From assembly GCF_006335015.1 (NCBI RefSeq), contig NZ_VDGT01000002.1:434001-498000 (forward strand): DNA of 64,000 bases. The letters run 5' to 3'. The DNA comes from Streptomyces sedi (GTDB lineage: Bacteria; Actinomycetota; Actinomycetes; Streptomycetales; Streptomycetaceae). The number at the start of each line of letters is the position of its first letter. Position 1 is the stretch's first letter. Below are positions 55,701 to 64,000 of this stretch, in pieces. The position numbers were made by a program, and so were the translations under genes. The notes under the pieces are model-generated. The model did not search any database. It saw only the letters and a program-made list of their open reading frames with translations, and was not told the DNA's origin.

Positions 55701-58700
55701 GAGTTCAGCCGGCAGCGCGGCCTGGCCCCCGACGGCCGCTGCAAGGCGTTCGCCGCCGGCGCCGACGGCACCGGCTGGGGCGAGGGCGCCGGGATGCTGC
55801 TCGTCGAGCGGCTCTCCGACGCCCGCCGCAACGGCCACCCGGTGCTCGCTGTCATCCGCGGCTCGGCGATCAACCAGGACGGCGCCTCCAACGGCCTGAC
55901 CGCGCCCAACGGCCCCTCCCAACAGCGCGTCATCCGCCAGGCGTTGGCGTCCGCCGGGCTGACCACGGCCGACGTGGACGCGGTCGAGGCGCACGGCACC
56001 GGCACCACGCTCGGCGACCCGATCGAGGCGCAGGCGCTGCTCGCCACCTACGGCCAGGGCCGCGAGGAGGAACGCCCGCTGTGGCTGGGCTCGTTGAAGT
56101 CGAACGTCGGCCACACCCAGGCGGCGGCCGGCGTCGGCGGCGTCATCAAGATGGTGCAGGCCATGCGCCACGGCCAACTGCCCCGCACGCTCCACGTCGA
56201 CGAGCCCTCGCCCCACGTGGACTGGTCGGCCGGCGCGGTGGAGCTGGTCACCGAGGCCACGCCGTGGCCGGAGACCGGCCGCCCCCGCAGGGCCGGCATC
56301 TCCTCGTTCGGTGTCAGCGGCACCAACGCCCACCTGATCATCGAGGCCCCCGACGAGGCCCCCGCCCCCGAAGCCGGGGCCGCGCCCCCCGCCTCCCTCG
56401 CCTGGCCGCTCTCCGGCCGGACGCCCGCGGCCGTCCGCGACCAGGCGGAACGGCTCCACCGCCACCTCCTGGCCGACCCGGCCGGCCACCGCCCCGCCGA
56501 CATCGCGCACGCCCTGGTCACCACCAGGACCCTCTTCGAGCACCGGGCGGCGGTCGTCGCCGACGACCTGCCGGGCTTCCTCGAAGGACTGGCCCAACTC
56601 GCCGCCACCGACCCCGAGCACGGCGAGGCCACCGGGCACGGCGAGGCCACCGGGCACGGCATCGCCACCACCGTCGGCGAACGGGCCACCGTCGTCGCCG
56701 GCCCGCCCGGCACGGCCGGCGGCACCGTCTTCGTCTTCGGCGGCCAGGGCTCCCAGTGGCCCGCCATGGCCGCCGCGCTGCTCGACGAGTCACCGGTCTT
56801 CGCCCGAAGCGTCGAGGCGTGCGACGCGGCCCTCGCGCCGTTCACCGACTGGTCGCTCCTGGACGTGCTGCGGCAGCGGCCCGACGCGGCGTCGTTGGAG
56901 CGGGTGGATGTGGTGCAGCCGGCGTTGTTCGCGGTGATGGTGTCGTTGGCGGCGGTGTGGCGCGGGTTCGGGGTGGAGCCGGAGGCGGTGGTGGGGCATT
57001 CGCAGGGGGAGATCGCGGCGGCGCATGTGGCGGGTGTGCTGTCCCTGGAGGACGCGGCCCGGGTGGTGGCGTTGCGGAGCCGGGCGATCCTGGCGCTGTC
57101 CGGCCAGGGGGGCATGGTGTCGCTGGCGCTGCCGGTGGAGCGGGCGCGTGAGTTGCTGGCGGAGTGGGGCGGCCGGGTCTCGGTCGCGGCGGTGAACGGT
57201 CCCGGTTCGGTGGTGGTGGCCGGTGACGCGGACGCGCTGGACGAGCTGATGGAGCGCTGCGCGGCCGAGGAGATCAGGGCCCGCCGCGTTCCGGTGGACT
57301 ACGCCTCCCACTCGCCCCACGTCGAGCGCGTCCGGGACGAGCTGGCGCGCCTGCTCGCCGAAGTCGCCCCCGCACCGGCGACCGTGCCGCTCTACTCGAC
57401 GGTGACCGGCGAGCCCGTCGACGGCACCGAGCTGGACGCCGACTACTGGTACCGCAACCTGCGCTCCACCGTCGAGTTCGAACGCGCCACCCGCGCCCTG
57501 CTGCGGGACGGACACACCGTCTTCGTCGAGTGCGGGCCGCACCCGGTGATGGTGCCCGGCATCGGCCAGACCGCCGACGACGCCGGCGTCGACGTGCTGG
57601 CCATCGGCTCGCTCCAGCGGGACCAGGGCACGCTGCGCCGGGTGCTGGCGGCCGTCGCCGCCGTCCACGCGCACGGCACGCCCGTCACGTGGACGGCCAC
57701 CACCGAGCCGCACCGTCCGCGCCCGGTCGAGCTGCCCACCTACCCGTTCCAGCGCCGCCGCTACTGGCTGGACGCGCCGCGCGGCCTCAGCGTCGAGGAG
57801 GCCGCCGGCGGGCTCGGCCTGGCCGGCGCCGACCACCCGCTGCTCGGCGCCGCCGTCGAACTCGCCGACGAACAGGGCCTGGTGTGCGTCGGCCGGATCG
57901 GCCTGGACACCCACCCGTGGCTCGCCGACCACGCCGTCTCCGGGGTGACGCTGCTGCCCGGCACGGCCTTCGCCGAACTGGCGCTGGCCGCCGGCGACCG
58001 GCTGGGCCCGGCCGAGGTGGCGGAGCTGACCCTGGCCGCGCCCCTGGTGCTGCCGGAACGCGGCGGGGTGCGGCTGCGGGTGTCGCTCGGCCCCGAAGAC
58101 GACACGGGGCACCGCCCGTTGACCGTCGACTCCCGCCCCGACGCCCCGGAAGCCGACGAGCTGGCGGAAGCCGCCTGGACCCGGCACGCCACCGGCGCCC
58201 TCACCACCGCCGGGCCCGAGGAGCCGGCGAAGACCACCGACTGGCCGCCGGCCGGCGCCGAACCCGTCGACCTGGCCGGCCTCTACGAGGGCCTGGCCGT
58301 CGCCGGCTTCGAGTACGGCCCGGCCTTCCAGGGCCTGAAGGCGGCCTGGCGCGGCGAAGGGGAGATCCTCGCCGAGCTGGAACTCGACGAGGACCAGCGT
58401 TCCGAGGCCGCCGCGTTCGGCGTCCACCCGGCGCTGCTGGACGCCGCGCTGCACGCCTGCGCCCTCGGCGGGCTGGTCGAGGACGCCGGCCGCCCCCTGC
58501 TGCCGTTCTCCTGGAGCGGCGTCCGCTGGCACGCGACCGGCGCCACCACGGCGCGCGTGCGCCTCGCGCCGGCCGGCCAGGACGCCGTCTCCCTCGAACT
58601 CACCGACGCCCAGGGGCACCCCCTCGCGTCGGTGGCATCCCTCACGCTGCGGCCGATCGCCGCGGACCAGGGGGGTGCGCGCCACCGCGATTCACTGTTC

Positions 58701-61274
58701 CGGCTGGAGTGGGTGGCCGTGCCGACCGGCACGGCCACTCCCGCGCCCGCCGGCGGCTGCGCGGTGGTGGGCCCCGACGACCTCAAGGTCGGCGCGGGGC
58801 TCGCCGCGGCAGGCGTGCCCGTCGTGGACCACCACGACCTGGGCACGCTCGCCGCGGCCGACATACCGGAGCTGGTCCTCGTGCCCTGCGCCGCCGACCC
58901 CGACCCGGAAGCCCCGGCCGCCGCCAGGGCCGTCGCGCTGCGCGCGCTGACGCTGGCCCAGGAGTGGCTGGCCGACGACCGCTTCCGGGACGCCCGACTC
59001 GTCCTCGTCACCCAGCGGGCGGTCGCCACCGCCCCCGAGGAGGACGTGCCGGAACCGGCCGCCGCCACCGTGTGGGGTCTGCTTCGCGCCGCACAGTCGG
59101 AGAACCCCGACCGGTTCACGCTCATCGACGTCGACGGGCACGACGCGTCCTGGGCGGCGCTGCCCGCGCTCCTCGCCGCCGGCGAGCCGCAGGCCGCGCT
59201 GCGCGCCGGCGAACCGCTGCTGCCCCGACTGGCCCGCGTCCGCCCCGCCGCGGCGGCGGCCCCGTCCGACGAGCCGGCGCCGGACTTCACCCCCGGCGGA
59301 ACGGTCCTGGTGACCGGCGCCACCGGCATGATCGGCCGGCTCGTCGCCCGCCACCTGGTCACCCGGCACGGCGTGCGGCGGCTGCTGCTGGTCAGCCGCG
59401 GCGGCCCGGCCGCGCCCGGCGCCGAGGCGTTCCGCGCCGAACTCGCCGAACTCGCCGGCCCCGAAGGCGAGATCACCGTCGCCGCCTGCGACGTCACCGA
59501 CCCCGCCGCGCTCGCCGAACTGCTCGCCGCCGTGCCCGCCGACCACCCGCTGACCGGCGTCGTGCACTCGGCCGGCGTGCTGGACGACGCCACCCTCACC
59601 TCCCTCACCCCGGAGCGGATCGACACCGTCTTCCGCCCCAAGGTGGACGCCGCCTGGCACCTGCACGAACTCACCCGCGACCTGGACCTCTCCGCGTTCG
59701 TGCTCTTCTCCTCGGCCGCCGGCATCCTCGGCGGCCCCGGCCAGGGCAACTACGCGGCGGCCAACGCGTTCCTCGACGCCCTGGCCCACCACCGCCGCGC
59801 CGCGGGGCTGCCCGCCACCTCCCTCGCCTGGGGCCTGTGGCGGACGGCCGGCGCCATGACCGGCGAGATGACGGAGAGCGACGTGGCCCGGCTCTCCCGT
59901 TCCGGCGTCGGCGGCCTCACCGAGGACGAGGGCCTGGCCCTGTTCGACCTCGGCCGCGAGGCCGGCGACCCGGTCACCGTCCCGATGCGGCTGGACGTCG
60001 CGGCGTTCCGAGGCGGGCCCGACACGGTTCCGCCGCTGCTGCGCGGCCTGGTGCGGCGGCGCGCCACCCGGGCCGCCGCCGACGCGGAGGGGCTGACCCG
60101 CGGGCTCGCCGGGCTCGACCCCGAGGAGCAGCAACGGGAGTTGCTGCGGCTGGTCCGCGACCAGACGGCAGCCGTCCTCGGCTACGCGCCCGACGAACTG
60201 GACGTCACCGGGCCGCTGACCCAGCTCGGCCTGGACTCCCTGACCGCGGTGGAGCTGCGCAACCGGCTCGGCGGCGCCACCGGCCTGCGGCTGCCCACCA
60301 CCGTCGTTTTCGACGAGCCGACGGGCCCCGCGCTCGCCGGCTTCCTGCGCCGCGAACTCGCCGCCAGGACCGGCGGGTCGACCGGGGACCCGGCCGGCTC
60401 GGGCGCCCCGCCCGAGGCGGAGGACTCCGTCGCCGGCCTCTACCGGGCGGCCTGCCGGGCCGGGCTGTGGGACGAGGGCTGGCAGCTGATGAAGGCCGCC
60501 TCGCTGACCCGGCCGCTCTTCGACACGGTCGAGGCCGGCGTCGCCGCGCCCCCCGTCACCCTCGCCACCGGGCCCGGCATCCCGCTGCTGTGCTTCCCGC
60601 CGCCGATGGCGCCCTCCGGCTGGAGCTACTACGCCCGCTTCGCGCCCGTCTTCGCCGGCGTGCGGGAGGTGACGGTGCTGCCGCACCCCGGCTTCGCGAC
60701 CGGTGAACCGCTGCCCGCCACCCGGGAGTTGGCGATCGCCTTCCAGGCCGAGGCGGCCCGGCGGCAGGCGGCCGGCCGGCCCTTCGTGCTCGCCGGCTAC
60801 TCGTCCGGCGGCTGGCTGACCAACGCGGTCGCCGCCGAACTGGAACGGCGGGGCTGCCCGCCGGCCGGCGTGGTCCTGCTCGACCCCTACACGGCGACCA
60901 CCTCGTTCGAGTCCCGCCTGGAGACGGCGATGCGCGAACGCACCCGCACCACCAACGCGCTCGACCTGATCACCGGCGTCACACTCACCGCGCAGGGCGG
61001 CTATCTGCGCGCCTTCGACGACTGGGAGCCGGAGCCGGTCGACGCGCGGACGCTCTACGTGCACGCCGCGTTCCCGCCCGGCGAGACGGCCGAGGTCGAG
61101 GTCGCCGACGACTGGCAGCCCACCTGGCCCTTCCCGCACGAGGACGCCTTCGTCCCCGGCGACCACTTCACGATCATGGAGGACCACTCCGAGACCACCG
61201 CGCACGCCGTCCAGTCCTGGCTCGCCGAAGCCGACCTCGACGCCGCGCCCGCCCCCTCCGCCGGGACCGACTGA
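49737..61274 (+). CDS. Modular type I polyketide synthase PKS4 (M12-M13) with terminal thioesterase
   Basis: The protein has 3845 residues. It opens with a docking helix ([14 protein letters not shown], residues 1-32) that should accept the PKS3 tail. M12 has KS Cys 204, AT Ser 667, DH His 973/Asp 1139, KR Tyr 1548 and ACP Ser 1712. M13 has KS Cys 1951, AT Ser 2422, DH His 2732/Asp 2902, KR Tyr 3339 and ACP Ser 3501 (GLDSL). A type I thioesterase fills about 3560-3845, with GYSSG nucleophile Ser 3689, Asp 3716 and His 3810. The TE makes this the last PKS of the line; it should release the chain by macrolactonization, or by hydrolysis if the product is linear. M12 takes malonyl-CoA (HAFH) and M13 methylmalonyl-CoA (YASH). 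With M9-M11 this gives a 2-methyl oxo-pentaene end. The M12 AT belongs to a different subline from those in PKS1-PKS3. Confidence 0.97.
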   Translation: MDNEEKLRYFLKRVTADLRETRTRLRQVEEGEQEPVAIIGMACRYPGGVASPDELWELVADGRDGVTAFPTDRGWGDVALADPEDPDRVFRTEGGFLHDAAEFDPGLFGVSPREALAMDPQQRLLLETSWEAFERAGLDVSTLRGSRTGVFAGVMYHDYTARLRSVPEEVAGFLGTGSFGSVASGRVSYTFGLEGPAVTVDTACSSSLVTLHLAAQALRSGECELALAGGVTVMSTPDTFVGFSKQRGLAADGRCKSFADEADGTGWGEGVGMLLVERLSDARRNGHPILAVVRGSAVNQDGASNGLTAPNGPSQQRVIQQALASAGLTTADVDAVEAHGTGTTLGDPIEAQALLATYGQGRGDGEPLWLGSVKSNIGHTQAAAGVAGVIKMVLAMRHGQLPRSLHLDRPSTHVDWSAGAVEPLVEARPWPATGQPRRAAVSSFGISGTNAHVVLEQAPVPRPDEEWGEPAEPVEPVAADAVPWVLTGNDPAALRARAADLLAHLDGRDAPPAVDVGYTLATSRAALPHRAAVVGADHDALRDGLAALATDGEAAHVLRGTAGGRGKLAFLFSGQGSQRLGMGRELYGEFPVFARALDEVCAALDPHMERPLRALLLAEAGTEEGDEAAALLDHTTYTQPALFAVEVALFRLVTAWGITPRLLAGHSVGELAAAHVAGVFSLADAALLVAARGRLMGALPEGGAMLSLRADEATARALIEEHGAGAVDLAAVNGPESTVVAGDAEAVAAVDAAWRDRGGRTRYLRVSHAFHSPHVDAVLAEFRAVARTLDYAAPAIPLVSTLTGAPLTAEQAGDPEHWVRHARETVRFLDGVRCLRERGVSHFLELGPDAVLTAMGRDCLDEDALLVPASRAGRPEGATLTAAVAALHTRGVDVDWSAFFAGRDAQRIDLPTYPFQHARYWLDAGTAAGDMASAGLWPADHPLLGAAVTLADEEGALLTGRLSLATHPWLADHTVGGVVLVPGAALLELAVRAGDHVGLDRVEELTLAAPLVLPTDGAVRLQVAVGAPDDDGRRPVTVHAGPDDPSAGTPWTRHAFGTLTAAPEPAAPEPADAAWPPPGAEPLDLAGRYDALAAAGLGYGPAFRGLRAAWRLGEDIHAEVELPDPDTAGSFGLHPALLDAALHAVGLGDFVADTERLHLPYSWRGVRLHRAGARALRARLSPAGQAGVALALTDTDGAPVATVETLALRPLTTEGLAGDRADALFRVDWTRLRPGAPADGQRLAVLGEGLGGEPEARYPDLPALIAGLAERPAPDVVFAPAPPAAEPGEASRWALALLQRWLAEDGLTDARLVLVTRGAVAATPGDNVPDLANSPLWGLVRAALTEHPGRFALIDLDPEADPDSAPEAHLGAVATGEPQLALRGGEIWAPRLVRARPEPVEGAGFGAGPVLVTGASGVLGGLVARRLVAEHGVRRLVLASRRGRFDGLREELEAAGAQVTSVACDLGDREAVAGLLAAHPVTAVVHAAGVLDDATLTSLSADQVEAVYRPKVRAARHLHELTRELDLSAFVVFSSAAGTFGNAGQANYAAANAYLDALAHHRRAAGLPATSLAWGLWAGGEGMGARLAGTGAAGLAPEEGLALFDAVALGAEPVVLPMRLDLAPLRAQPGPVPPLLRALVRPTRPNAAAPAASDGSGDGNGGLAARLAALPAEKRLPTLLDLVRTAVAAVLGHDSAAAVEPERSFTELGFDSLTAVELRNRLDAASGLRLPATLVFDHPSPLVLATHLRTALLGDADADREADPATRATTATRTAADDEPIAIVGMACRYPGGVDSPDELWRLVAQGRDAISDFPGNRGWDVASLYDPDPAHTGTSTVRHGGFLHDAADFDPAFFGMSPREALTVDPQQRLLLETSWEALERAGIDPRTLRGSRTGVFAGVMYNDYASRLGRAPDGFEGQIGVGSSGSVASGRVSYTLGLEGPAVSVDTACSSSLVALHWAARALRAGECELALAGGVTVMSSPATFVEFSRQRGLAPDGRCKAFAAGADGTGWGEGAGMLLVERLSDARRNGHPVLAVIRGSAINQDGASNGLTAPNGPSQQRVIRQALASAGLTTADVDAVEAHGTGTTLGDPIEAQALLATYGQGREEERPLWLGSLKSNVGHTQAAAGVGGVIKMVQAMRHGQLPRTLHVDEPSPHVDWSAGAVELVTEATPWPETGRPRRAGISSFGVSGTNAHLIIEAPDEAPAPEAGAAPPASLAWPLSGRTPAAVRDQAERLHRHLLADPAGHRPADIAHALVTTRTLFEHRAAVVADDLPGFLEGLAQLAATDPEHGEATGHGEATGHGIATTVGERATVVAGPPGTAGGTVFVFGGQGSQWPAMAAALLDESPVFARSVEACDAALAPFTDWSLLDVLRQRPDAASLERVDVVQPALFAVMVSLAAVWRGFGVEPEAVVGHSQGEIAAAHVAGVLSLEDAARVVALRSRAILALSGQGGMVSLALPVERARELLAEWGGRVSVAAVNGPGSVVVAGDADALDELMERCAAEEIRARRVPVDYASHSPHVERVRDELARLLAEVAPAPATVPLYSTVTGEPVDGTELDADYWYRNLRSTVEFERATRALLRDGHTVFVECGPHPVMVPGIGQTADDAGVDVLAIGSLQRDQGTLRRVLAAVAAVHAHGTPVTWTATTEPHRPRPVELPTYPFQRRRYWLDAPRGLSVEEAAGGLGLAGADHPLLGAAVELADEQGLVCVGRIGLDTHPWLADHAVSGVTLLPGTAFAELALAAGDRLGPAEVAELTLAAPLVLPERGGVRLRVSLGPEDDTGHRPLTVDSRPDAPEADELAEAAWTRHATGALTTAGPEEPAKTTDWPPAGAEPVDLAGLYEGLAVAGFEYGPAFQGLKAAWRGEGEILAELELDEDQRSEAAAFGVHPALLDAALHACALGGLVEDAGRPLLPFSWSGVRWHATGATTARVRLAPAGQDAVSLELTDAQGHPLASVASLTLRPIAADQGGARHRDSLFRLEWVAVPTGTATPAPAGGCAVVGPDDLKVGAGLAAAGVPVVDHHDLGTLAAADIPELVLVPCAADPDPEAPAAARAVALRALTLAQEWLADDRFRDARLVLVTQRAVATAPEEDVPEPAAATVWGLLRAAQSENPDRFTLIDVDGHDASWAALPALLAAGEPQAALRAGEPLLPRLARVRPAAAAAPSDEPAPDFTPGGTVLVTGATGMIGRLVARHLVTRHGVRRLLLVSRGGPAAPGAEAFRAELAELAGPEGEITVAACDVTDPAALAELLAAVPADHPLTGVVHSAGVLDDATLTSLTPERIDTVFRPKVDAAWHLHELTRDLDLSAFVLFSSAAGILGGPGQGNYAAANAFLDALAHHRRAAGLPATSLAWGLWRTAGAMTGEMTESDVARLSRSGVGGLTEDEGLALFDLGREAGDPVTVPMRLDVAAFRGGPDTVPPLLRGLVRRRATRAAADAEGLTRGLAGLDPEEQQRELLRLVRDQTAAVLGYAPDELDVTGPLTQLGLDSLTAVELRNRLGGATGLRLPTTVVFDEPTGPALAGFLRRELAARTGGSTGDPAGSGAPPEAEDSVAGLYRAACRAGLWDEGWQLMKAASLTRPLFDTVEAGVAAPPVTLATGPGIPLLCFPPPMAPSGWSYYARFAPVFAGVREVTVLPHPGFATGEPLPATRELAIAFQAEAARRQAAGRPFVLAGYSSGGWLTNAVAAELERRGCPPAGVVLLDPYTATTSFESRLETAMRERTRTTNALDLITGVTLTAQGGYLRAFDDWEPEPVDARTLYVHAAFPPGETAEVEVADDWQPTWPFPHEDAFVPGDHFTIMEDHSETTAHAVQSWLAEADLDAAPAPSAGTD
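49833..54985 (+). other. PKS module M12: KS-AT(malonyl)-DH-KR(B)-ACP
   Basis: KS Cys is at 50346. AT Ser (GHSVGE) is at 51735 and HAFH from 52038, so malonyl. This AT has a longer segment before the active-site Ser ([18 protein letters not shown]) than the other malonyl ATs here. DH His is at 52653 with Asp at 53151. KR LDD is at 54207-54215 and Tyr at 54378. ACP Ser is at 54870. Predicts C4=C5. Confidence 0.93.
55068..60355 (+). other. PKS module M13: KS-AT(methylmalonyl)-DH-KR(B)-ACP
   Basis: KS Cys is at 55587. AT Ser (GHSQGE) is at 57000 and YASH at 57300-57311, the classic methylmalonyl-CoA signature. DH His is at 57930 with Asp at 58440. KR LDD is at 59580-59588 and Tyr at 59751. ACP Ser is at 60237, in GLDSL rather than GFDSL. 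As the last extension it predicts the C2 methyl and C2=C3 next to the carboxyl that the TE releases. Confidence 0.94.
56619..56660 (+). repeat. Short in-frame tandem repeat in the M13 KS-AT linker
   Basis: An 18-base unit encoding HGEATG occurs twice without mismatch (56619-56636, 56637-56654), followed by six bases of a third copy. It lengthens a variable surface linker between KS and AT. Slipped-strand duplication is the simple explanation. Confidence 0.85.
60420..61271 (+). other. Type I thioesterase domain (chain release) of PKS4
   Basis: An alpha/beta-hydrolase domain fused after the M13 ACP. The nucleophile is the first Ser of GYSSG (TCG at 60801). The Asp of VVLLDPY is at 60882 and the His of GDHFTIM at 61164, the order and spacing of macrolactonizing PKS thioesterases. 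About 60 residues upstream ([18 protein letters not shown]) form the usual N-terminal dimer helices. Ring size cannot be read from sequence. Confidence 0.92.
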
Positions 61275-61343
61275 GTGACCGACCCAGACCACCGACCGCA
61301 CGCGACAGCGCCGCCCGACGGCGGAGAACGGATCAACGACGAC

Positions 61344-62117
61344 ATGACGACGGTTTCCGAGGACAGCGCCCTCTGGCTCCGCAGGTACCACCCGACGCCC
61401 GACGCCCCCGTCCGGCTGGTGTGCTTCCCGCACGCCGGGGGCTCGGCCAGCTTCTACCACCCCGTGTCGGCCGCGCTCACCGGCGACTGCGACGTGGCCG
61501 CCCTCCAGTACCCGGGCCGGCAGGACCGGCGCAACGAGCCCAACCTGACCGACCTCGGCGCACTCGCCGACCGGATCACGCCCCGCCTGGCGCCGCTCTT
61601 CGACCGGCCCGTGGTCTTCTTCGGCCACAGCATGGGCGCGATCCTCGCCTTCGAAGTCGCCCGCAGGCTCGCGGAGTCGGCGGGCCACACCCCCGCCACG
61701 CTCTTCGCCTCCGGCCGCCGCGCCCCCTCCACCCACCGCGCGGAGAACGTCCACCGGCGGGACGACGACGGCATCGTCGCCGAGATGAAGAAGATGAGCG
61801 GCACCGACGCCAAGCTCCTCGGCGACGAGGAACTGCTGCGGATGGTGCTGCCGGCGCTGCGCGCCGACTACACCGCCATCGAGACCTACACCCCGGTGCG
61901 GACCACCGTGGACTGCCCGATCACCGCGCTGGTCGGCGACGCCGACCCCAAGACGACGACGGAGGAGGCGGACGCCTGGCGCGCCCACACCACCGGAACG
62001 TTCCGCCTCCGGATCTTCCAGGGCGGCCACTTCTACCTCAGCCCCCGCGGCGCCGAGGTCATCGCCGAGGTCCGCGAGGCCCTCCGGGCCGCCGCCCGCG
62101 AACCCTCCCGCGGCTGA
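61344..62117 (+). CDS. Type II (editing) thioesterase
   Basis: A free-standing alpha/beta-hydrolase of 257 residues from the ATG at 61344. It normally clears ACPs of stalled or wrongly primed acyl groups in the cytoplasm. Visible motifs are the N-terminal LVCFPHAGGSASFY; the nucleophile in GHSMG (Ser at 61629, residue 96), where type II enzymes have Met or Leu after Ser; Asp 199 in VGDADP (61938); and His 229 in GGHFYL (62028). A GTG at 61275, directly after the PKS4 stop, is in frame and would add 23 residues. I prefer the ATG because the protein then begins 8 residues before the conserved LWLRRYHP and matches the usual family length. The extra residues also look disordered and have lower G+C third positions. 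The GTG does have GGGA 8 bases upstream, so the choice is not settled. The position predicts co-transcription with the PKS genes. Confidence 0.93.
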   Translation: MTTVSEDSALWLRRYHPTPDAPVRLVCFPHAGGSASFYHPVSAALTGDCDVAALQYPGRQDRRNEPNLTDLGALADRITPRLAPLFDRPVVFFGHSMGAILAFEVARRLAESAGHTPATLFASGRRAPSTHRAENVHRRDDDGIVAEMKKMSGTDAKLLGDEELLRMVLPALRADYTAIETYTPVRTTVDCPITALVGDADPKTTTEEADAWRAHTTGTFRLRIFQGGHFYLSPRGAEVIAEVREALRAAAREPSRG

Positions 62118-62131
62118 CCCGGTCACGACGA

Positions 62132-62164
62132 GCGTGGGCGGCTCCGCTCGGGAGCCACCCACGC
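62132..62164. terminator. Hairpin terminator between the PKS operon and the minus-strand genes
   Basis: A 14-position stem (62132-62145 with 62151-62164) has a single C-A mismatch and a 5-base loop. It lies 15 bases after the type II thioesterase stop and 36 bases past the convergent DUF2690-like gene's stop. There is no U-run, as is usual in streptomycetes. The near-symmetric stem can act in both directions. The rest of the 62118-62199 gap holds nothing I recognise. Confidence 0.8.
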
Positions 62165-62199
62165 CTGCGTGTCAGACCGTCAACCGGCGCCTACCAGCG

Positions 62200-62697
62200 T
62201 CAGCCGCAGATCTCCCTGCCGGGCACGCCCGACGGGTAGGCGTGCCGGGTCCCGAGGTCGACGGCCGCGGTGCCGCACGCACGGGTGTTGGGCGTGTACA
62301 CCATCCGGCCGAAGGCCGTCGGACCCCTGCGGTAGTCGGTGAACGACGCCGCGCCGCCGTCCGCGCCCGACGGCCTGCGGACGGAGATCTCCTGGAGACA
62401 GTCGTTCTGCGATCCGTCGCAGTTCGAGATGGTCGACTTCACGCGAATCCACTGCGTCTGGCACGACGGGCTGTACCGCATCTCGATGTAGCCGTAGTCC
62501 TGGCCGTCCGTGGCCAGCAGCCGTGCCGAGGAGAGCGTCCTGGCGCCTATGTTGCAGCCGGATGCCAACGGGTCCTTTCCGTGGTGCGAGGGCGCCGCCT
62601 GCGCGCTGCCCCCCGTGGCCACCAGCAGTGACGCCAGACAGCCGAGCATGGCGACGGCGGTGGCCGAGCGCTTTCGGGTGAGTGCGATACGTCCCAT
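62200..62697 (-). CDS. Secreted DUF2690-like (YjfA family) protein
   Basis: The protein has 165 residues. The ATG at 62697-62695 is preceded on its strand by a strong GGGAGGGG ribosome site about 7 bases away. A Sec signal peptide is clear: positive residues (RIALTRKR), a hydrophobic core and AQA-AP near residue 35. The exported part has six cysteines, fitting three disulfides, and the stretch GYIEMRYSPSC typical of small secreted Streptomyces proteins of the DUF2690 group. The biochemical role of that family is not known to me. The lone Cys in the signal peptide core is not followed by a lipoprotein-like pattern. It converges on the PKS operon across a shared hairpin, so it is probably chromosomal background rather than part of the polyketide pathway. 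The family call rests on motif memory, not on a search. Confidence 0.8.
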   Translation of the reverse strand: MGRIALTRKRSATAVAMLGCLASLLVATGGSAQAAPSHHGKDPLASGCNIGARTLSSARLLATDGQDYGYIEMRYSPSCQTQWIRVKSTISNCDGSQNDCLQEISVRRPSGADGGAASFTDYRRGPTAFGRMVYTPNTRACGTAAVDLGTRHAYPSGVPGREICG

Positions 62698-62716
62698 GGG
62701 ATCCCCTCCCTCGTGC

Positions 62717-62760
62717 GGCGCCCCGTGGCGGGGGGCGCCTCGTCAGTTGGCTGACGAGGC
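62717..62760 (-). terminator. Double hairpin between sdaA and the DUF2690-like gene
   Basis: A perfect 10-base stem with a 4-base loop (62737-62746 with 62751-62760) overlaps a second stem of 8 bases (62717-62724 with 62732-62739). The two cannot form together. They lie about 70 bases after the stop of the minus-strand serine ammonia-lyase and 20 bases before the next start codon. A terminator for sdaA is most likely; a leader structure of the secreted-protein gene is possible. No convincing -35/-10 pair was found in the 131-base gap (62698-62828), though TAGCGT sits at about 62764-62769 on the minus strand. Confidence 0.6.
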
Positions 62761-62828
62761 AGAACGCTAGGGGAGGTGGATTGACGTGCCGTTGTCGTCC
62801 GATCAACGCCGGGCCGGGCCGGCGCCCG

Positions 62829-64000
62829 TCAGCACTCGATGATGTTCACCGCCAGCCCGCCCCTGGCGGTCTCCTTGTACTTGACCGACATGTCCTTGCC
62901 GGTCTGCCGCATCGTCGCGATGGCCTTGTCGAGGGAGACATGGTGGCGGCCGTCGCCGCGCAGGGCCATCCGGGCCGCCGTGATGGCCTTGACGGCGGCC
63001 ATCCCGTTGCGCTCGATGCACGGAATCTGGACCAGACCGCCGATCGGGTCGCAGGTGAGGCCCAGATTGTGTTCGATGCCGATCTCCGCCGCGTTCTCCA
63101 CCTGTTCCGGGGTGCCTCCCAGCACCTCGGCCAGGCCGCCGGCGGCCATCGAGCAGGCCGAGCCGACCTCGCCCTGGCAGCCGACCTCGGCGCCGGAGAT
63201 GGAGGCGTTCTCCTTGAAGAGCATCCCCACCGCGCTCGCCGCCAGCAGGAAGCGGACGACGCCCTCCTCGTCGGCGCCCGGCACGAACTCCAGGTAGTAG
63301 TGGAGGACGGCGGGGATGATCCCGGCGGCGCCGTTGGTGGGGGCGGTCACCACCCGGCCGCCGGCCGCGTTCTCCTCGTTGACCGCCATCGCGTAGAGCG
63401 TGACCCACTCCAGCTCGTGCGCCGCGTGGCCCACTTCGGAACGGAGGCGGCGCGCCGAGCCCGCCGCGCGGCGGCGGACCTTCAGCCCGCCGGGGAGGAT
63501 GCCCTCCTCGGTGAGCCCGCGCCGCACGCAGGCACGCATCACGGCCCAGATGTCCAGCAGCCCGGCACGCACCTCCGCCTCGGGACGCCAGGAGGTCTCG
63601 TTGCGCAGCATCAGCGCCGAGACCGAAAGCCCGGTGGAGCGGGTCAGCTCCAGCAGCTCGGCCCCGGTGCGGAACGGGTGCGGCAGCCGGCGTTCGTCCG
63701 GCACCACCCGCTCCGCGCCCTCGGCCGAGTCGTCGACCACGAAGCCGCCGCCCACCGAGTAGTACGTCCGCTCCAGCAGCACACCGCCCGCCGCGTCCAG
63801 GGCACGGAAGATCATGCCGTTGGCGTGGCCCGGCAGCGAACGGCGCCGGTAGAGCACCAGGTCGCCCTCGGGGTCGAACGGGATCTCGTGCGCGGCGCCT
63901 ATCTCCGCGCCCAGCAGCCGCAGCCGCCGGGTGGCGCGCACCCGCGCCACGTCCTCGTCCGCGCGGGTCACGTCCACCGTGTCCGGAGCCTGGCCCTCAA
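62829..64000 (-). CDS. sdaA: L-serine ammonia-lyase (single-chain, iron-sulfur), 5' end beyond the window
   Basis: This enzyme deaminates L-serine to pyruvate and ammonia in the cytoplasm. The frame stays open to the window edge ([10 protein letters not shown]... before residue MDVTRAD). The first 70 or so residues of a roughly 455-residue enzyme are therefore outside, and the GTG at 63977 is not the real start. Three cysteines fit the [4Fe-4S] ligands: in EVGCQGEV, in LTCDPIGG 42 residues later, and in QIPCIERN a further 11 residues on. The protein ends in NIIEC, 62 residues after the last ligand, the C-terminal Cys tail that reaches into the active site in this family. The spacings 42/11/62 match those I recall for the Legionella enzyme. 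It is primary metabolism and marks the flank of the cluster; a hairpin separates it from the next gene on its strand. Confidence 0.95.
   Translation of the reverse strand, partial: EGQAPDTVDVTRADEDVARVRATRRLRLLGAEIGAAHEIPFDPEGDLVLYRRRSLPGHANGMIFRALDAAGGVLLERTYYSVGGGFVVDDSAEGAERVVPDERRLPHPFRTGAELLELTRSTGLSVSALMLRNETSWRPEAEVRAGLLDIWAVMRACVRRGLTEEGILPGGLKVRRRAAGSARRLRSEVGHAAHELEWVTLYAMAVNEENAAGGRVVTAPTNGAAGIIPAVLHYYLEFVPGADEEGVVRFLLAASAVGMLFKENASISGAEVGCQGEVGSACSMAAGGLAEVLGGTPEQVENAAEIGIEHNLGLTCDPIGGLVQIPCIERNGMAAVKAITAARMALRGDGRHHVSLDKAIATMRQTGKDMSVKYKETARGGLAVNIIEC

Noticed and set aside
56830..57260. G/T-rich stretch in the M13 AT as a frameshift or assembly scar
   Set aside because: The frame is continuous through the GHSQGE and YASH motifs with a normal AT length; only codon choice changes.
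62620..62697. The DUF2690-like protein as a lipoprotein because of the Cys in its signal peptide
   Set aside because: The Cys is followed by more hydrophobic core rather than a mature domain, and an AQA-AP Sec cleavage site lies downstream.

Overview
This is one edge of a very large modular type I polyketide synthase (PKS) cluster from a high-GC actinomycete. Codon use (almost all third positions G or C), GGAG-type ribosome sites, KS-AT-(DH)-KR-ACP modules with acyltransferases in cis, class I docking helices and a following type II thioesterase all point to Streptomyces or a close relative. From base 1 to about 62,120 everything lies on the plus strand and almost everything is PKS.

Layout. 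PKS1 (1-21882, 5' end outside the window) carries the end of module M1 and complete modules M2-M5. PKS2 (21943-29757) carries M6-M7, PKS3 (29789-49654) carries M8-M11, and PKS4 (49737-61274) carries M12-M13 plus the chain-releasing thioesterase. A type II thioesterase follows (61344-62117). A strong hairpin at 62132-62164 closes the PKS operon. It meets two convergent minus-strand genes: a small secreted DUF2690-like protein (62200-62697) and an L-serine ammonia-lyase (62829 to beyond the window end). This looks like the right-hand border of the cluster. The loading module, early extender modules, tailoring genes and regulators are not in this window. Module numbers M1-M13 are numbers within this window only.

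Assembly logic. M9-M13 are five consecutive DH-KR modules. The last has a methylmalonyl-type AT, so the carboxyl end should be a 2-methyl, carbonyl-conjugated (oxo) pentaene, C2 to C11. M8 (A-type KR) predicts 13-OH, M7 (B-type KR) 15-OH, and M6 (no reductive domain) a C17 ketone. M5 predicts an 18-methyl branch and an uncertain C19, because its DH and KR both carry catalytic substitutions. M4 predicts 21-OH, M3 a 22,23-alkene, M2 25-OH and M1 27-OH. A C17 ketone flanked by 13-OH and 21-OH is the right spacing for a 6,6-spiroketal or a hemiketal. The product is therefore inferred to be a polyene-polyol macrolactone of the oxo-pentaene type. Mycoticin/flavofungin, roflamycoin and marinisporolides are the class-level comparisons I know of, but I cannot assign the exact compound from this sequence.

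Evolution. The PKS is strongly self-similar. A block of about 9.1 kb running from the M2 KR to the M4 AT recurs from the M8 KR to the M10 AT at a nearly constant offset of about 27.4 kb. The M1, M2 and M8 KR cassettes are near-copies with an unusual G/T-ending codon style. M6 looks like a DH-KR module that lost its reductive loop. These are signs of recent module duplication and gene conversion.
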